From positions 9,029,444 through 9,093,443 of the forward strand of contig JACTAT010000037.1 in assembly GCA_014526335.1 (NCBI GenBank): DNA of 64,000 nucleotides, written 5' to 3'. The translations under genes were made by a program, and so were the position numbers. Source of the stretch: Chrysaora quinquecirrha (lineage: Eukaryota > Cnidaria > Scyphozoa > Semaeostomeae > Pelagiidae). This document shows positions 35,601 to 42,401 of this stretch, one piece after another. Positions within the stretch are counted from its first letter, which is position 1. The number at the start of each line of letters is the position of its first letter. A model generated the notes under the pieces. That model made no database searches, was not told where the DNA came from, and saw nothing but the letters and a program-made list of their open reading frames with translations.

Positions 35601-38156
35601 GCAACAGTAAAGTCACTGCACATCTGGTCAACTCACCTTTTCAAAAGACAAATTGCCACACTTAACTGGACAAGTTGGCTCTATCAGTGTGATGAACGGG
35701 GGTTTGGGGGCAGCACCCCCAATATTTGTAAATTAATTGCCGAAAAGCCTTCTAGAAAGGTTTGTCGAGTTTTCATGGAGAAACACCTGCCAATTCTTTT
35801 TTAAATTTGAATTTCGAACTGAGGTGAGTTGACCACCAAGGTGTGGGGAGTTGACCAGAACACAGTGGCGAATTGATCTGAAATGTGTGGCGACTTAGTC
35901 TTGTGACGAAATGGCAGTGCGACGAGTTGAACATAAAATCACTTGGGAGTGCAAAAATTAAGTGGTGTAATTCCTGTCACTAGGATTTATGTAAGAAGTG
36001 AAGGAACAAGACCTTGACCCTGGCTGTGATGAGGGGCATTTCACTCTGCGAAAAAGCGTACGAGATTTCAATTAAAACAAAAGGACTTCCAAGGGATTTC
36101 AGAGAAAACAATCGGACTTCAAGCAAAGGTGTACGAGATTTGCAAGGAGTGAATTGCCCGGGGCTGTGATGCTACAAAGTTTGAAGCTCAAACCAGTGCA
36201 TCTTAAATAGGTTTATCAACCTAGAGACGGTCGACTATATTTTTCATGGTTTTCAATGGCTGCAAGAATTTACCTATTCCCATGTGGCTTCCTGCAAATG
36301 CACCATGGCCTGTCAGGATCTTCATCAGGATCAAATTCTGTATCATCATCACTCAATTCTCCATCATCAGGAACACTTGAATCAGAATCCGAGGAATCGC
36401 CACCTTCATCATCATCATCTTCTTCCTCTTCGTCTTTTTTCTTTCCAGATTTTCTCACCTTCTCATCAATGGAACCCTTCTCCTTTCCACCCTTCTGTTT
36501 CTTTTTCTTAGCATTTTTAGCATTCTTTTTCTCACCTTCCTTTTTGGCTTTACTTCCTCGTTTTCTTGATTTCTCTTCTGAAGATGATCTATCTTCCCTA
36601 GAACCCTTCTTTCTAGATTTTCCCTTCTTATCATCTTCTTCATCACTTGAATCATCTGTTTCATTGTGCCTTCCTCTTTGCCTTTTCTTCACCTCTTTAA
36701 CTTTCTTGCCACCTTCAGGTTGAGATGTCTTCCCATGTTTACTTTCTTCTTTACTTGTCCCTTTCTTATTTTCATTTTTCACTTCATCATCTTTATGTTG
36801 GACTCTTGTCGATCTCCTTGTTGGTGTTTCATCAGCATGTGCTCCTTTTTTGCCTGATTTTGCTTCTTTGGAAGTTTTCTGTGGCTCAGGCTTGCTTTTT
36901 GATTCACTGCAGAAATGAACGATAGTTAAGCTAAGAATAGGGTTTCAGGAAGGGGGTACTGAAAAGGTTTGGAGGATTAGCATGGGGGTAGGGGGCAGCT
37001 GCCCCCTGCCCTCAGAAAAATTGCCAAATTCTTTTATTTTCCTATTGTTTTGCCCTTAAATTGTTGCTTCTGCCCCCCCCTACCCTGCACTGCTTCCGGT
37101 GTCCTTGTATGTATTGTTTTTGAAACAATAAGGGTGGGGCAACAAAGTTTCCACCCATGGCCATCACTTTTTGTCAAGACAATTTGCATGGGTAAGCGCT
37201 TCTTGGATGGATGTTTTTGCAAGGGCAAGGACCAAGGAGGGCTTCTGCGGCCCATGCACGCCCCCCTTAAAGTTGGCACTTATTGCAGCACTTTTTACTG
37301 CAAATAGCAGCAAAATGTAGATACTCTGAAAATCTTTCTGCCAAATTTAATACCTTCTCAAATGGCGAGATTCATCCTCTTCAATTTTCTCAATCCCCCC
37401 TTTCTTTGACTTTGAGTTTGGGCCGACAATTTCAAAAAGCCTCGTGGTTTTCCTCGTGGACCTACGAGGTGAAATAGTGAATTCCTTAGCAAGAGCATTC
37501 TCCGTGGAATCCACACTGCACTTTGAAGTTTCATCTAAATCGTCCGAAAACATAATTCCGCTGTTGTCAATGAACTCGGTAACAACTGCAGGGCCTGTGA
37601 TGACTTTGTCACTTTTTCCGAGCTGTTCTTTGATTTTTTGCAAGCCTTCGTTTATTGCAGTCTTTTTTAATGTTGCCTTGTCTTTTGGAGGTTCACCTCC
37701 AGTTTGCATTCTCTCTATATCTTCAAGGAGAGCATCGGGAAGACCTGCATCATTTCTGCTCAAAACGCCTTGCACGCCATGACCTGGCCTACTCGGAAAA
37801 CCAGCGTCGAAGATTCCGCTCTGCACATGCGTGGCGCTAAAAGAAGATGGCAGCCCGTCAGGTCCTAAATCAAAACTTCGATCAACACTTTTTAGATCAT
37901 GTTTTTCTCGACCGATCTTGGCCTCTTCATGCTTAAAAATATCCTTAATCGATGCCACATCGTCTGGGTTTAATAAAGGATCATCGTGATCGCCTAAAGA
38001 TTGTAAATAATTGGTGAAATCGCTGTTGCTAGCGATCGGTTCACTTGCAAACACAGAGTTGAGAGTTGTCGTGGATAAATCTGGTAGATCGGTTAATGGC
38101 CAGCCTGATCCACTAGTTGTTGTCGACGATATGACAGGCTTTCCTTGGTCATCCAT
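7826..38156 (-). CDS. DIDO1: DIDO1/PHF3-family transcription elongation regulator (21 coding exons)
   Basis: Minus-strand exons that join in phase: 37354-38156, 36274-36906, 35362-35483, 34822-34925, 33618-33969, 32823-33075, 30610-30728, 29287-29365, 27929-28115, 26261-26357, 20164-20320, 19328-19444, 18467-18541, 17679-17726, 16902-17086, 16521-16592, 15432-15690, 13682-13877, 12377-12801, 9510-10586, 7826-8719. The product is about 2,084 residues, similar to long vertebrate DIDO1. The domain order PHD, TFIIS central domain, SPOC is diagnostic of DIDO1/PHF3 proteins, nuclear factors that bind H3K4me-marked chromatin and the RNA polymerase II C-terminal domain. Approximate residues are PHD 470-519, coiled-coil basic region 555-670, Cys cluster 770-795, TFIIS domain 900-1010 and SPOC 1150-1310. 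One base appears to be missing in exon 6 (run at 32932-32936); restoring it makes all phases agree. I prefer DIDO1 over PHF3 because of the PHD sequence and the second Cys cluster, but they are paralogues in vertebrates. Confidence 0.9.
8930..9085. repeat. Dispersed repeat, 'CCAAGTGAGAAAA' family
   Basis: Shares GATTGGTATT-TG-CTTGA-CACCA-TCAG and CAAGTGAGAAAA-AACTC blocks with about 16060-16190, and in reverse orientation with about 24055-24245. Lies in a DIDO1-like intron (8720-9509), which otherwise shows nothing recognisable. Confidence 0.5.
9510..10586 (-). CDS. DIDO1: DIDO1-like exon 20: Ser/Gln-rich region with PYDP motifs
   Basis: A 359-codon exon in phase 0. The first two thirds are Ser/Pro/Gln/Leu rich with a tandem SSLQ(P/T) pattern, for example [19 protein letters not shown]. 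The last third carries four repeated acidic motifs of the form (D/E)EPYDP(E/G)(D/E), spaced irregularly. Low-complexity, presumably unstructured. Reverse-strand open frames over this exon are shadows of the same repeats. Confidence 0.85.
10655..12369. repeat. 30-bp minisatellite filling a DIDO1-like intron
   Basis: About 57 tandem units of a roughly 30-bp motif, CCTGGGTTAACCTGTATTAA + TAGCACACAA, with a 28-29-bp variant lacking one TA step. Units contain the palindrome GGTTAACC. The array occupies nearly the whole intron between exons 19 and 20 and comes within about 10 bp of the exon 19 donor. Where units are exactly 30 bp they give spurious 10-residue-periodic open frames (LLIQVNPG). Confidence 0.97.
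12377..12801 (-). CDS. DIDO1: DIDO1-like exon 19: end of SPOC and Lys/His-rich tail
   Basis: Begins [18 protein letters not shown], the last strand of the SPOC domain. A basic stretch follows ([20 protein letters not shown]), then a Ser/Thr-rich stretch and a helical [19 protein letters not shown] segment that likely forms a short coiled coil. Ends GCAGAG|GTAAAT in phase 0. The downstream intron (10587-12376) is almost entirely minisatellite. Confidence 0.88.
13682..15690 (-). CDS. DIDO1: DIDO1-like exons 17-18: SPOC domain
   Basis: Exon 17 (15432-15690) encodes [35 protein letters not shown] and SSNTHK. Exon 18 (13682-13877) encodes [51 protein letters not shown] and FDGPG. This is a complete SPOC fold as in DIDO1/PHF3/SPOCD1, where a basic patch binds phosphorylated RNA polymerase II C-terminal repeats. 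The donor after exon 17 is GTTTGT; a nearby GTAAGA would break the frame, so the weaker site is chosen. The domain finishes at the start of exon 19 with [11 protein letters not shown]. Confidence 0.93.
13975..14428. mobile_element. Inverted-repeat MITE, 'AAACGATCAAACATTG' family
   Basis: Ends GGCTCTGGTCAAACGATC and GATCGTTTGGCCAAAGCC. The interior is built of alternating TTTGACAAGCAA and TTGCTTGTCAAA palindromic blocks. Related copies or fragments occur near 19940, 20430, 26075, 31512, 38790 and 45930. No coding capacity. Flanks TTA/ATA could be a 3-bp target duplication, but this is imperfect. Confidence 0.75.
14845..15400. repeat. Tandem tRNA-related (SINE-like) repeat, about 240-bp unit
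   Basis: Two-plus units with period near 240 bp, each containing CATTGAGCTCTATAGCTCAG (A-box-like), GGTTCGAATCCC (B-box), then ATTGTGGTA-GC-ACTTGTGG and AAAAATCTATCC. The second unit's B-box region is partly duplicated (ACCGAATTGGTTCGAATACC). A third unit is near 26640-27290. Lies in the intron between DIDO1-like exons 17 and 18. Confidence 0.75.
15718..15958. repeat. MITE-like repeat, GGAGACATGTC family, copy 2
   Basis: Opens ACATGTTCCCTCAATATCTC and closes with GGCACGTCTCCTAGTTTATCC. The central part has inverted blocks around GAGACAAGAAAAATG. In a DIDO1-like intron. Confidence 0.6.
16521..18541 (-). CDS. DIDO1: DIDO1-like exons 13-16: linker between TFIIS domain and SPOC
   Basis: Four small in-phase exons: 18467-18541 ([20 protein letters not shown]), 17679-17726 ([16 protein letters not shown]), 16902-17086 ([19 protein letters not shown], then [11 protein letters not shown]) and 16521-16592 ([19 protein letters not shown]). 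Acidic and presumably disordered, apart from a C-x2-C (CKIC) that has lost or never had partner ligands nearby. These exons are too small for simple open-frame scans; support comes from splice signals and matching phases. Confidence 0.8.
17905..18400. repeat. About 20-bp minisatellite, CCATTCTCACCATATTTGG
   Basis: Degenerate tandem units of CATTCTCACCATATTTGG-type sequence in the intron between DIDO1-like exons 13 and 14. Reading frames across it (HIWPF, ILAIFGH) are repeat artefacts. Confidence 0.9.
18935..19045. repeat. 53-bp direct duplication
   Basis: Two adjacent copies of TAGAAATTCAAAAATTCT followed by TTGTACATCATTTT-AGACCCAACTC, differing at a few positions. Intronic. Confidence 0.8.
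19328..26357 (-). CDS. DIDO1: DIDO1-like exons 10-12: TFIIS central-domain homology
   Basis: Exon 10 (26261-26357) ends in [18 protein letters not shown]. Exon 11 (20164-20320) gives [20 protein letters not shown] and then [20 protein letters not shown]. Exon 12 (19328-19444) gives [20 protein letters not shown], then [19 protein letters not shown]. Together these form a complete TFIIS central (TFS2M) domain, the region that in TFIIS contacts RNA polymerase II. The 5.9-kb intron between exons 10 and 11 contains two degraded GPCR copies and several MITEs; the exon 11-12 intron has a minisatellite. Confidence 0.93.
19590..19880. repeat. Short-period minisatellite, GACCTAGAGACCAGT
   Basis: Degenerate 14-16-bp units of GACCTAGAGACCAGTGACC in the intron between DIDO1-like exons 11 and 12. 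Confidence 0.9.
20123..20156. repeat. (AAAC)n microsatellite
   Basis: Eight or so AAAC units directly downstream of the DIDO1-like exon 11 donor. Confidence 0.9.
20430..20830. mobile_element. Inverted-repeat MITE, 'AAACGATCAAACATTG' family
   Basis: Contains AAGGCCCTGGTCAAACGATC, internal TTTGACCGTTTGGCCACGTC blocks and a second nested start GCCCTGGCCAAACGATCACAC near 20597. Probably two overlapping or nested copies. A partial relative is at about 19940-20035. Non-coding. Confidence 0.65.
21266..21639. mobile_element. TA-target MITE, 'TTTATAAG' family, copy 2
   Basis: Ends CACTCTTTTTTTATAAGAAA and TTTCTTATAAAAAAAAGAGTG, with TA on both sides. Interior repeats AGTACTGAAAGTTTCTTA blocks in both orientations. 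In the DIDO1-like intron 10/11. Confidence 0.8.
22680..23713 (-). pseudogene. Rhodopsin-class GPCR, intronless, frameshifted
   Basis: Minus-strand receptor starting [17 protein letters not shown] at 23713. TM1 ([19 protein letters not shown]), TM2 ([15 protein letters not shown]), TM3 ending in a DRF motif (AVDRFLH), and the later helices through TM7 with [17 protein letters not shown] can be read. The frame breaks once near 23494-23500, within TM2: the first frame ends in a stop soon after, while the second frame carries the rest. Adding one base would reconcile them. With a single break and otherwise intact helices it could be a recent pseudogene or a sequence error. It lies inside a DIDO1-like intron, on the same strand. 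The ligand is unknown; large lineage-specific families of such receptors exist in cnidarians. Confidence 0.75.
23850..24010. repeat. Inverted copy of about 20995-21165
   Basis: The block ATCAGGAGAAATTCATTAAG, CTCAGGAAACGACAAAGGCAA and TTAATGACTCCTTAATTAA is the reverse complement of sequence near 20995-21120. The two lie on either side of the minus-strand GPCR copy and may be remnants of the event that duplicated it. Confidence 0.7.
24370..24870 (+). pseudogene. 5'-truncated GPCR copy, head-to-head with the one at 22680-23713
   Basis: Plus-strand 166-codon open frame beginning [13 protein letters not shown]. It matches the neighbouring receptor from the TM5 region to the stop: RRFTN(E/D)[11 protein letters not shown], then TM6-TM7 and the tail [16 protein letters not shown]1 to TM4 are missing and no upstream exon is visible. 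Differences from the neighbour are mostly single residues, so the copies are related by an inverted duplication. Not expected to make a functional receptor. Confidence 0.8.
24908..24972. repeat. Short hairpin-forming inverted repeat
   Basis: TCCCAAGGATATCTGTTG and CAACAGATACCCTTGGGA face each other across a (TTG)n loop, just after the truncated GPCR copy. Function unknown. Confidence 0.65.
26075..26230. repeat. Fragment of 'AAACGATCAAACATTG' MITE family
   Basis: Ends GATCGTTTGACCAGGGCCTA. It sits immediately downstream of the donor of DIDO1-like exon 10. Left end is degraded. Confidence 0.6.
26640..27290. repeat. SINE-like tRNA-related unit interrupted by a MITE
   Basis: Contains TTTTTGGCTAAGCGGAATCG and TGTTCGAATCCCATCTATTG followed, after the MITE at 26882-27255, by TGCCACTCGTGGAAAAATCT. 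The uninterrupted version of this junction is visible near 14855-14880 and 15095-15120. Confidence 0.75.
26882..27255. mobile_element. TA-target MITE, 'TTTATAAG' family, copy 3, nested in SINE-like repeat
   Basis: Ends CATGTTTTTTTTATAAGAAA and TTTCTTATAAAAAAACGTG. Right flank TA; left flank CA, one change from TA. Highly similar to the element at 39778-40148, including the interior TTGGGCCAGTATTGAAACTT block. Confidence 0.85.
28640..28962. mobile_element. TA-target MITE, 'GATTATCCGG' family, copy 1
   Basis: Ends CAGTCCGGACTTCGATTATC and GATAATCGAACAACTATTG, flanked by TA on both sides. Interior has TTCGATTATCCGGAATTTCG palindromic blocks. Relative at 59297-59547. Confidence 0.75.
29400..29860. 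repeat. Large (TCA)n microsatellite
   Basis: About 460 bp of TCA/ATC repeats with decayed edges, in the intron next to DIDO1-like exon 8 (whose acceptor is at 29366-29367). Long poly-Ile or poly-Met frames on both strands are artefacts. Confidence 0.95.
30114..30504. mobile_element. TA-target inverted-repeat element with GGTGCCAAATAAAC ends
   Basis: Starts GGTGCCAAATAAACGTCTCC and ends CCCCCTGTTTATTTGGCACC, with TA on both sides. Interior has several C-rich CCCCCTGTTTATTA blocks. A partial relative lies near 42000-42115 (ends TTAGGTGCCTAAAG). No coding capacity. Confidence 0.75.
30610..30728 (-). CDS. DIDO1: DIDO1-like exon 7: second cysteine cluster
   Basis: Encodes [18 protein letters not shown] followed by [16 protein letters not shown]. 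The C-x2-C and C-x3-C pairs and the VYC..DCI motif match the small Cys-rich segment that follows the PHD finger in vertebrate DIDO1 and precedes the TFIIS-like domain. It is bounded by a TTAG acceptor and an AAG|GTGAGG donor, with phases 0 in and 2 out, consistent with exon 8. Confidence 0.85.
30837..31468. mobile_element. Foldback element FB1 with 5-bp target duplication
   Basis: Starts CACGCTTTCGAATCTATAAT and ends with the inverse, ATTATAGATTCGCTAGCGTG. Flanked by TTAAC at 30832-30836 and again at 31469-31473. The two arms are long inverted repeats made of tandem GTACTGTGGTGGATAATCAC and CACTACTTGTGGTGGGTTA blocks, around a unique loop (GAATACGAAATCATAGCAAA, then CTCTATAGATCAAGCAAG). 632 bp, non-coding, in a DIDO1-like intron. 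Confidence 0.9.
31512..31762. mobile_element. Inverted-repeat MITE, 'AAACGATCAAACATTG' family
   Basis: Ends GGCCCTGGCCAAACGATG and GATTGTTTGGCCAAAGCC. Interior has TTTGACCACGACACAAACAT-type blocks. Directly next to FB1. Confidence 0.75.
31860..32110. repeat. MITE-like repeat, GGAGACATGTC family, copy 3
   Basis: Starts near GCTATGGCTAAATTAGGAGA and ends near ACACCGAGGGGACATCAATG. Internal inverted blocks around CATGTTGCGGAGACAAGAAA. Similar in order to the copy at 50600-50868. Confidence 0.65.
32350..32755. repeat. (TTAG)n / (TAGA)n tetranucleotide tract
   Basis: About 400 bp of degenerate TTAG, CAGT and GATA tetranucleotide repeats immediately beyond the exon 6 donor side of the DIDO1-like gene (exon 6 ends at 32823). 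Confidence 0.95.
32823..34925 (-). CDS. DIDO1: DIDO1-like exons 4-6: charged coiled coil and basic linker, one frame break
   Basis: Exon 4 (34822-34925) and exon 5 (33618-33969) encode helical Lys/Glu-rich sequence, for example [20 protein letters not shown] and [18 protein letters not shown]. Exon 6 (32823-33075) reads [13 protein letters not shown] through NKIKSNDSK in one frame and [20 protein letters not shown] in the next, with a switch at an A-run (plus-strand T run 32932-32936). A five-A run where six would keep the frame explains the break, and the corrected exon then ends in phase 0, as exon 7 requires. Confidence 0.8.
34270..34560. repeat. Dispersed repeat with G-run/C-run termini
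   Basis: Opens CAGGGGGGGGGGTACTCTCT and closes AGTACCCCCACCCGGGGGAC, giving inverted G/C-rich ends. The interior has a GTATACGCCCCTCATATGTG block. Related sequence occurs near 4080-4310, 56980-57055 and 63795-63900. Confidence 0.65.
35078..35327. mobile_element. Foldback element FB4, one-armed or deleted copy
   Basis: Contains CATAAAGCATTATAAACC followed by GTGATTATCCACCACAGTAC-type units, and ends ATTATAGATTCGCTAGCGTG. The left arm and left terminus are missing, and no target duplication is seen. In the intron between DIDO1-like exons 3 and 4. Confidence 0.8.
35362..36906 (-). CDS. DIDO1: DIDO1-like exons 2-3: Lys/Glu-rich linker and PHD finger
   Basis: Exon 2 (36274-36906) encodes a charged linker of [16 protein letters not shown] type and an acidic Ser/Asp stretch, then the start of the PHD finger, [13 protein letters not shown]. 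Exon 3 (35362-35483) completes it: [18 protein letters not shown] and later EEWMCPKCK. The ligand order C-x-C, C-x2-C, H-x2-C, C-x2-C is a full C4HC3 set. In vertebrate DIDO1 this finger reads H3K4me3; the aromatic Trp before the first Cys pair and the Trp-Phe-His motif are both present. The intron splits the finger after the first ligand pair. Confidence 0.92.
36035..36165. repeat. Dispersed repeat shared with about 6635-6755
   Basis: Both have GGGGCATTTCACT near the start, GAGATTTC-ATCAAAACAAA and GGATTT in the middle, and CAAGGAGTGAATTGC at the end. Confidence 0.6.
37354..38156 (-). CDS. DIDO1: DIDO1-like exon 1: acidic, disordered N-terminus
   Basis: Starts with [11 protein letters not shown] at 38156; this is the first ATG of an 803-nt open stretch. 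It ends AGAAG|GTATTA, in phase 2. The encoded roughly 267 residues are Ser/Asp rich, with a predicted helical [14 protein letters not shown] stretch and a basic [11 protein letters not shown] segment near the end. No folded domain is evident. The N-terminus is the least conserved part of the family, so this start is chosen on reading-frame grounds. Confidence 0.8.
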
Positions 38157-38789
38157 TTTACTGCGTTCTTCCTCACCAAAATCAGCTCGTGATACAATAT
38201 ACGATCATTTTTCAGTGATCGATCAAACGATTTTTGCTCGACAAAGCAAACAAAATGGATCTTTGTGCTCTACACATATCATAAAAATCAAATATGGCCT
38301 CCAACTTCACTCCAGAATTTAAACCTTTTCACAATCTGCTTTTATCTGCAAAAATAAAATCTAGCAGGAATGAAGCTCCGTCTCGATCATCTAAATAAAA
38401 TCTTGAAATCACTTTGATCAATCTTGCATAAATAAATTCATTACTTCTTCACTGTCAATGAAATGAACTTCCCTCATTAGCATAACATGCGCCATCAGCC
38501 ACACGTGACTGAAATGGCTGTAACTGCGTTGGAGCGGAACATGACTGCTGACGTTGACAGGTGGTCGCCCCACAATGCAATTGAATCGAATAATGAGACA
38601 CATGTCCTTTTTTTACAGTAACAATACGATATTATCTTAAAAAGAAGCATAAAATCAATTTACAGCAAAAAGGTGTCAGGACACAGCAGACACTCAAAAA
38701 AAGCGTAAGCTCGCGTGTCATGGAACTCCTTACTGTTTAACCAAAAAAACCACAGGTCGCAGATCTGCATGGCTATTTCGGTCATCGTA

Positions 38790-39065
38790 ATGCCCTGGCC
38801 AAACAATCAAACATTGTTGTTCAAACATTTGAGATTTGCTTTACAAGCAATGTTTTTGTGGCACATTCGTTCGACAAGCAAAAATTAGCACATTTGTTGG
38901 GCGATGTTTTTGAAGAACGGAACGTTCGAAAACATTTTGCTTGACGACGCAAATACTGATTGACGACGAGCATTGTTTTGTGATATGGCCAAATGGGAAA
39001 ACATTTTGCTAGACAAGCAAATCTCAAATGTTTGACAAATAATGTTTTATCGTTTGTCAAGGTCC
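38790..39065. mobile_element. Inverted-repeat MITE, 'AAACGATCAAACATTG' family
   Basis: Starts TGCCCTGGCCAAACAATC and ends TTATCGTTTGTCAAGGTCC. Interior has ATTTTGCTTGACGACGCAAA-type palindromic blocks. Confidence 0.7.
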
Positions 39066-39539
39066 TAAGTTTGAATGAGATGGTCGTGCCAGATCACAAT
39101 GGAAGCAGGGATGACATTGATAGTGACCCTTTTTCTTTGTGCCGCTTCACTTTTTAACGAGCTTCCCATGCCCTTGTTTCTTTCAACATCGGGGATAAAG
39201 TCTGGTGTTCTTTTATTAATTCCGTTTTTCAGAATTGAGTCTAATGCTTTTTTAATAATGATTTTTCGTTTCATTAGGATTAGTCAACAATCTACTGCCA
39301 ACCTCAAATGCCTCAAAATCGGCCAGAAAACCAAGCAACCGCCACATTTTTCGCAAAAATCTCTTTCTTAATCTTGCATCAGCAAAATATTGTAAGTCTA
39401 AGATTATAAAGATAACCTAAATGTGACATTTATTGTAACTCTCTCACCCGGAAGGACGTAAATGCTTTATATTTTGTATGATATGTAGATCCCTTTTTTA
39501 AAATTATGTAACATTTTAAAAACTTTTTTACAGATACAG

Positions 39540-40310
39540 TAATAATTCTTAGAAGTGTCTTAACTTATAGGTACAGTAGTGCAGCAAATTTTGCTACAAA
39601 TTCACGTTAAATTGGAGTAAAGATGAAAGAAAGGATTCAAGCCCCAGCCTATGAGCTCAAGGAGGCATCTAATGAAGCATTTTCCTTGTAAGTTACTTGT
39701 ATTTTGTTTTCTGAGTTCCTGCAGGTATTTTCAACATTTAGTGTCGACGATTCATTTTCTCTTTTTGTCATCCATAACACGTTTTTTTTTCTTATAAGAA
39801 AGTTTTTTTGGGCCAGTATTGAAACTTTCTTAGATACTTCATGTTTTCAGTACGAAAACTTTCTTGTGACTTTCTAAGCAAAAATTTTGGAATGCAGTGT
39901 TTCTAAGAATGCACAGTTTAAGACACTGTAGCACAAATACCACGTTTTTCAAAGAAAATAATCATTAGACTCGTTTAATAGCAAGAAGAGGGACTGAACA
40001 GAAGAGCGAAAGTAACACACAGAACATTAGGAGTGAAAGTAGAAAACAGAACTTTCTTAAGTTTCAAGAATTCAGTATTGAACTTTCTTAAGCTTTTAAG
40101 ATGTTGAGCACTACTTTCTTATAAACCACTTTCTTTTAAAAAAACGTGTATTCATGAATCAAGAGAAAGATTTGCTATACTACCTCTACTAAAACGACCG
40201 CAATCCCGGTCGTTGCACTCGGAGAGGATTCCCTTACTCAAGATGTCCGCCATCTTCCAGAAAAATGCTACGTGGACCCAGACCTCTTTGAAAAGGTCTC
40301 AATTGTTTAA
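39540..40310. repeat. Dispersed repeat, 'GGCGGACATCTTGAGTAAGG' family, interrupted by a MITE
   Basis: Left part 39540-39777 and right part 40149-40310 form one repeat that also occurs, in reverse orientation and uninterrupted at this point, at about 54935-55235. Other partial copies are at 53860-53955 and 55240-55380. Signature: GAGGATTCCCTTACTCAAGA followed by TGTCCGCCATCTTCCAG. Confidence 0.75.
39778..40148. mobile_element. TA-target MITE, 'TTTATAAG' family, copy 4, nested
   Basis: Ends CACGTTTTTTTTTCTTATAAG and CTTTTAAAAAAACGTG. The right flank is TA and the left is AA. The empty site at about 55045 (inverse of CCATTATTCATGA) carries TA at the same point, so the left flank has one change. 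Confidence 0.85.
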
Positions 40311-40477
40311 ACTCAGTTGGTTGTCTAACTCACTGTCACTAACTTTTCTCGATGATGTGAAAATGACAAATTGAAATACAGAGCGAGTGTCAGTTATCTC
40401 TGCTGAGCGAGAAGAGGTTCTTTCGATATACACAGTACTGTCTATTTTTCCTTGCAATTTTCTGAGATGCAATTAAC

Positions 40478-40845
40478 TTAGAGCAGCGTAGCGTAGTGGT
40501 TAGCACTTGCGCCATTTGGGCTCAAGGTCTGCGGTTCAAATCCAGGCTAGGGAGCACAAATTTACAAGGTGTAAAACCTTGCTCTCTGTGACACCGCACC
40601 AAGGTGTAAAATTGGTACCTTGCTGACGAAGGCCTTAAAACCCTCGTAGCGCCGATTGTATAGCTGCAAGCGAGTCGATATATACTCCCCAGGAGTATTG
40701 CAAAAAAATAGAAAATGAAGAAAATGGCCTGAGGTAAGGGGGTAATAGTTGTAAAGCGCTGTTGAATATGTCCAGTTATAGATAACGGCGCTATATAAAA
40801 GCCATGACCTTGACCTTTACCTTTAGTATGTCCCCCCTAAAAATC
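40478..40845 (+). repeat. tRNA-derived SINE
   Basis: Head with RNA polymerase III promoter-like boxes: AGCGTAGTGGTTAGCAC (A box) and GCGGTTCAAATCC (B box), about 35 bp apart. A tRNA-unrelated body follows, and the tail AACGGCGCTATATAAAAGCC ends in simple CCTTGACCTTTACC repeats. Size, order and composition fit a SINE; not a functional tRNA, because the stems are not maintained. Confidence 0.8.
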
Positions 40846-40985
40846 TTCAAAATTAGGAAACCCCTCAGGGGGCTTAATTCGAGCTTTTGCGGTAGACTTG
40901 GGGCAAGCCCACACCACTGACATGGCACGTTGAAATTAGCCAACCAACCCCCGTCAAAAGCAAATCCACCACGACTTCAGTATTA

Positions 40986-41232
40986 CACTCTTTTTTTTAT
41001 AAGAAACTCAGTACTGGGATCAATATTGGTTAAGAAACTTTCAGTACTCGACCCAAAATGATAAGAAACTCGCAGGTCTCAATACTCTTTAGAGTTGAAT
41101 ATAGCATCGAAAAACGAACTTCTGTTACACTGCAAGTGTCTATTTTTGCAAAAAGAACTGCTCATGTAAACGTGAATTGTATTGTTTCTTCTAAACTGGA
41201 AAAAATCTTAGTTTCTTATAAAAAAAAGAGTG
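40986..41232. mobile_element. TA-target MITE, 'TTTATAAG' family, copy 5 (internally deleted)
   Basis: Ends CACTCTTTTTTTTATAAGAAA and TTTCTTATAAAAAAAAGAGTG. Left flank TA, right flank CA. The interior matches part of the copy at 21266-21639 in reverse order, with about 125 bp less. Confidence 0.8.
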
Positions 41233-42401
41233 CAGTGGCGAGAAAATGGCGTGCGACCCCGCAGCCAAAAAAAATGGAATGGGAAGACGCATTTTCAAGA
41301 CTGAAATCTTGTGGCAAATCGATGTATAAATAAAGCAAATACAAAACAATCGGGCTGGTAAAACAAAGCAAACAAAAAAGTACGCGTTAAAAACGCCTTT
41401 ATTTGTGCTGCTGTTAAAATTTCATTGAAAATGAGCAAAGAAACAACAGAGAATGTGGTTTATTTCCCAATTTCTCGCACGTTAGAGAACTTTTGATAAT
41501 AAGCTGACGCAGGTTGCTTGAGCAATAAAATTGAAAAAAATGTAATTCTTTTGATAAAACGATAAAAGAAACACAGTTCTCAAAAAGCAGAGGAATTACG
41601 GAGAAGTTAAAGCATGGAATGAAATGAGAGTAGAATATCACGAACATAAGAAAAGTTTAGGGAAAAATTCAAACCGTTCAGGTTCGCTTCGAGAACCTTA
41701 TCACATTGGACGTACAGCAAATACAAGATAACCCTTCTGCTCTCATGCTAGGACAAGGGTATGCCTGAAGGTATCAACAATTTAAGTAATTTCATAGTCT
41801 TTTCACTGCGAAACAGAAACCTATAGTCTCGCTTGTAGTACCGTACTGACGCACTTGCGATCCTGGGATATTTTTTTACTTATTTTACTTTTTACTGTAA
41901 CTTTCTTGGCCGATGAAATTTTACTTGTGCACCTTATTTGTTTGTTAGAACTATGGATTGCCTAATCTTATATGTACTAAGTACTATTAGGAGCCATCCG
42001 CATTTTGCCCCCTTTTCTGAAAAAGTTTATCGAAATTCCGACCCCTCCGTTTATTTTGACCCCCCAGAAGACCCCGAGTGCTGTTCCAACCACCCAGGAA
42101 TTAGGTGCCTAAAGTAAAAGGTCTGGATAACCCGTAACCTCCAAACCCTTCTCCAGGCAAGGGCTGAAAGCTGGTAGACTTTGTTTGTTCCAGGTGCAGT
42201 GGGTGTAATTTGACCATAGTCTCACCTTGATAAGTTTCTTATAAAGATGTTCTTTAGAGATGGGCACTCCTGCAAAATTTCGCAGTTTTTGACCAAAACC
42301 ACGAAATTTTGATTTTCATCACAAAAGCTTCTCCAATGCTTAAAGATCCATAAAAAATCACCTGTATAGAACAAAAACGGACTGGCCAGTCGGGCTAATG
42401 T

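Noticed and set aside
36256..36723. 155-codon Ser-rich plus-strand open frame
   Set aside because: Complement of the Lys/Glu-rich DIDO1-like exon 2; not a separate gene.
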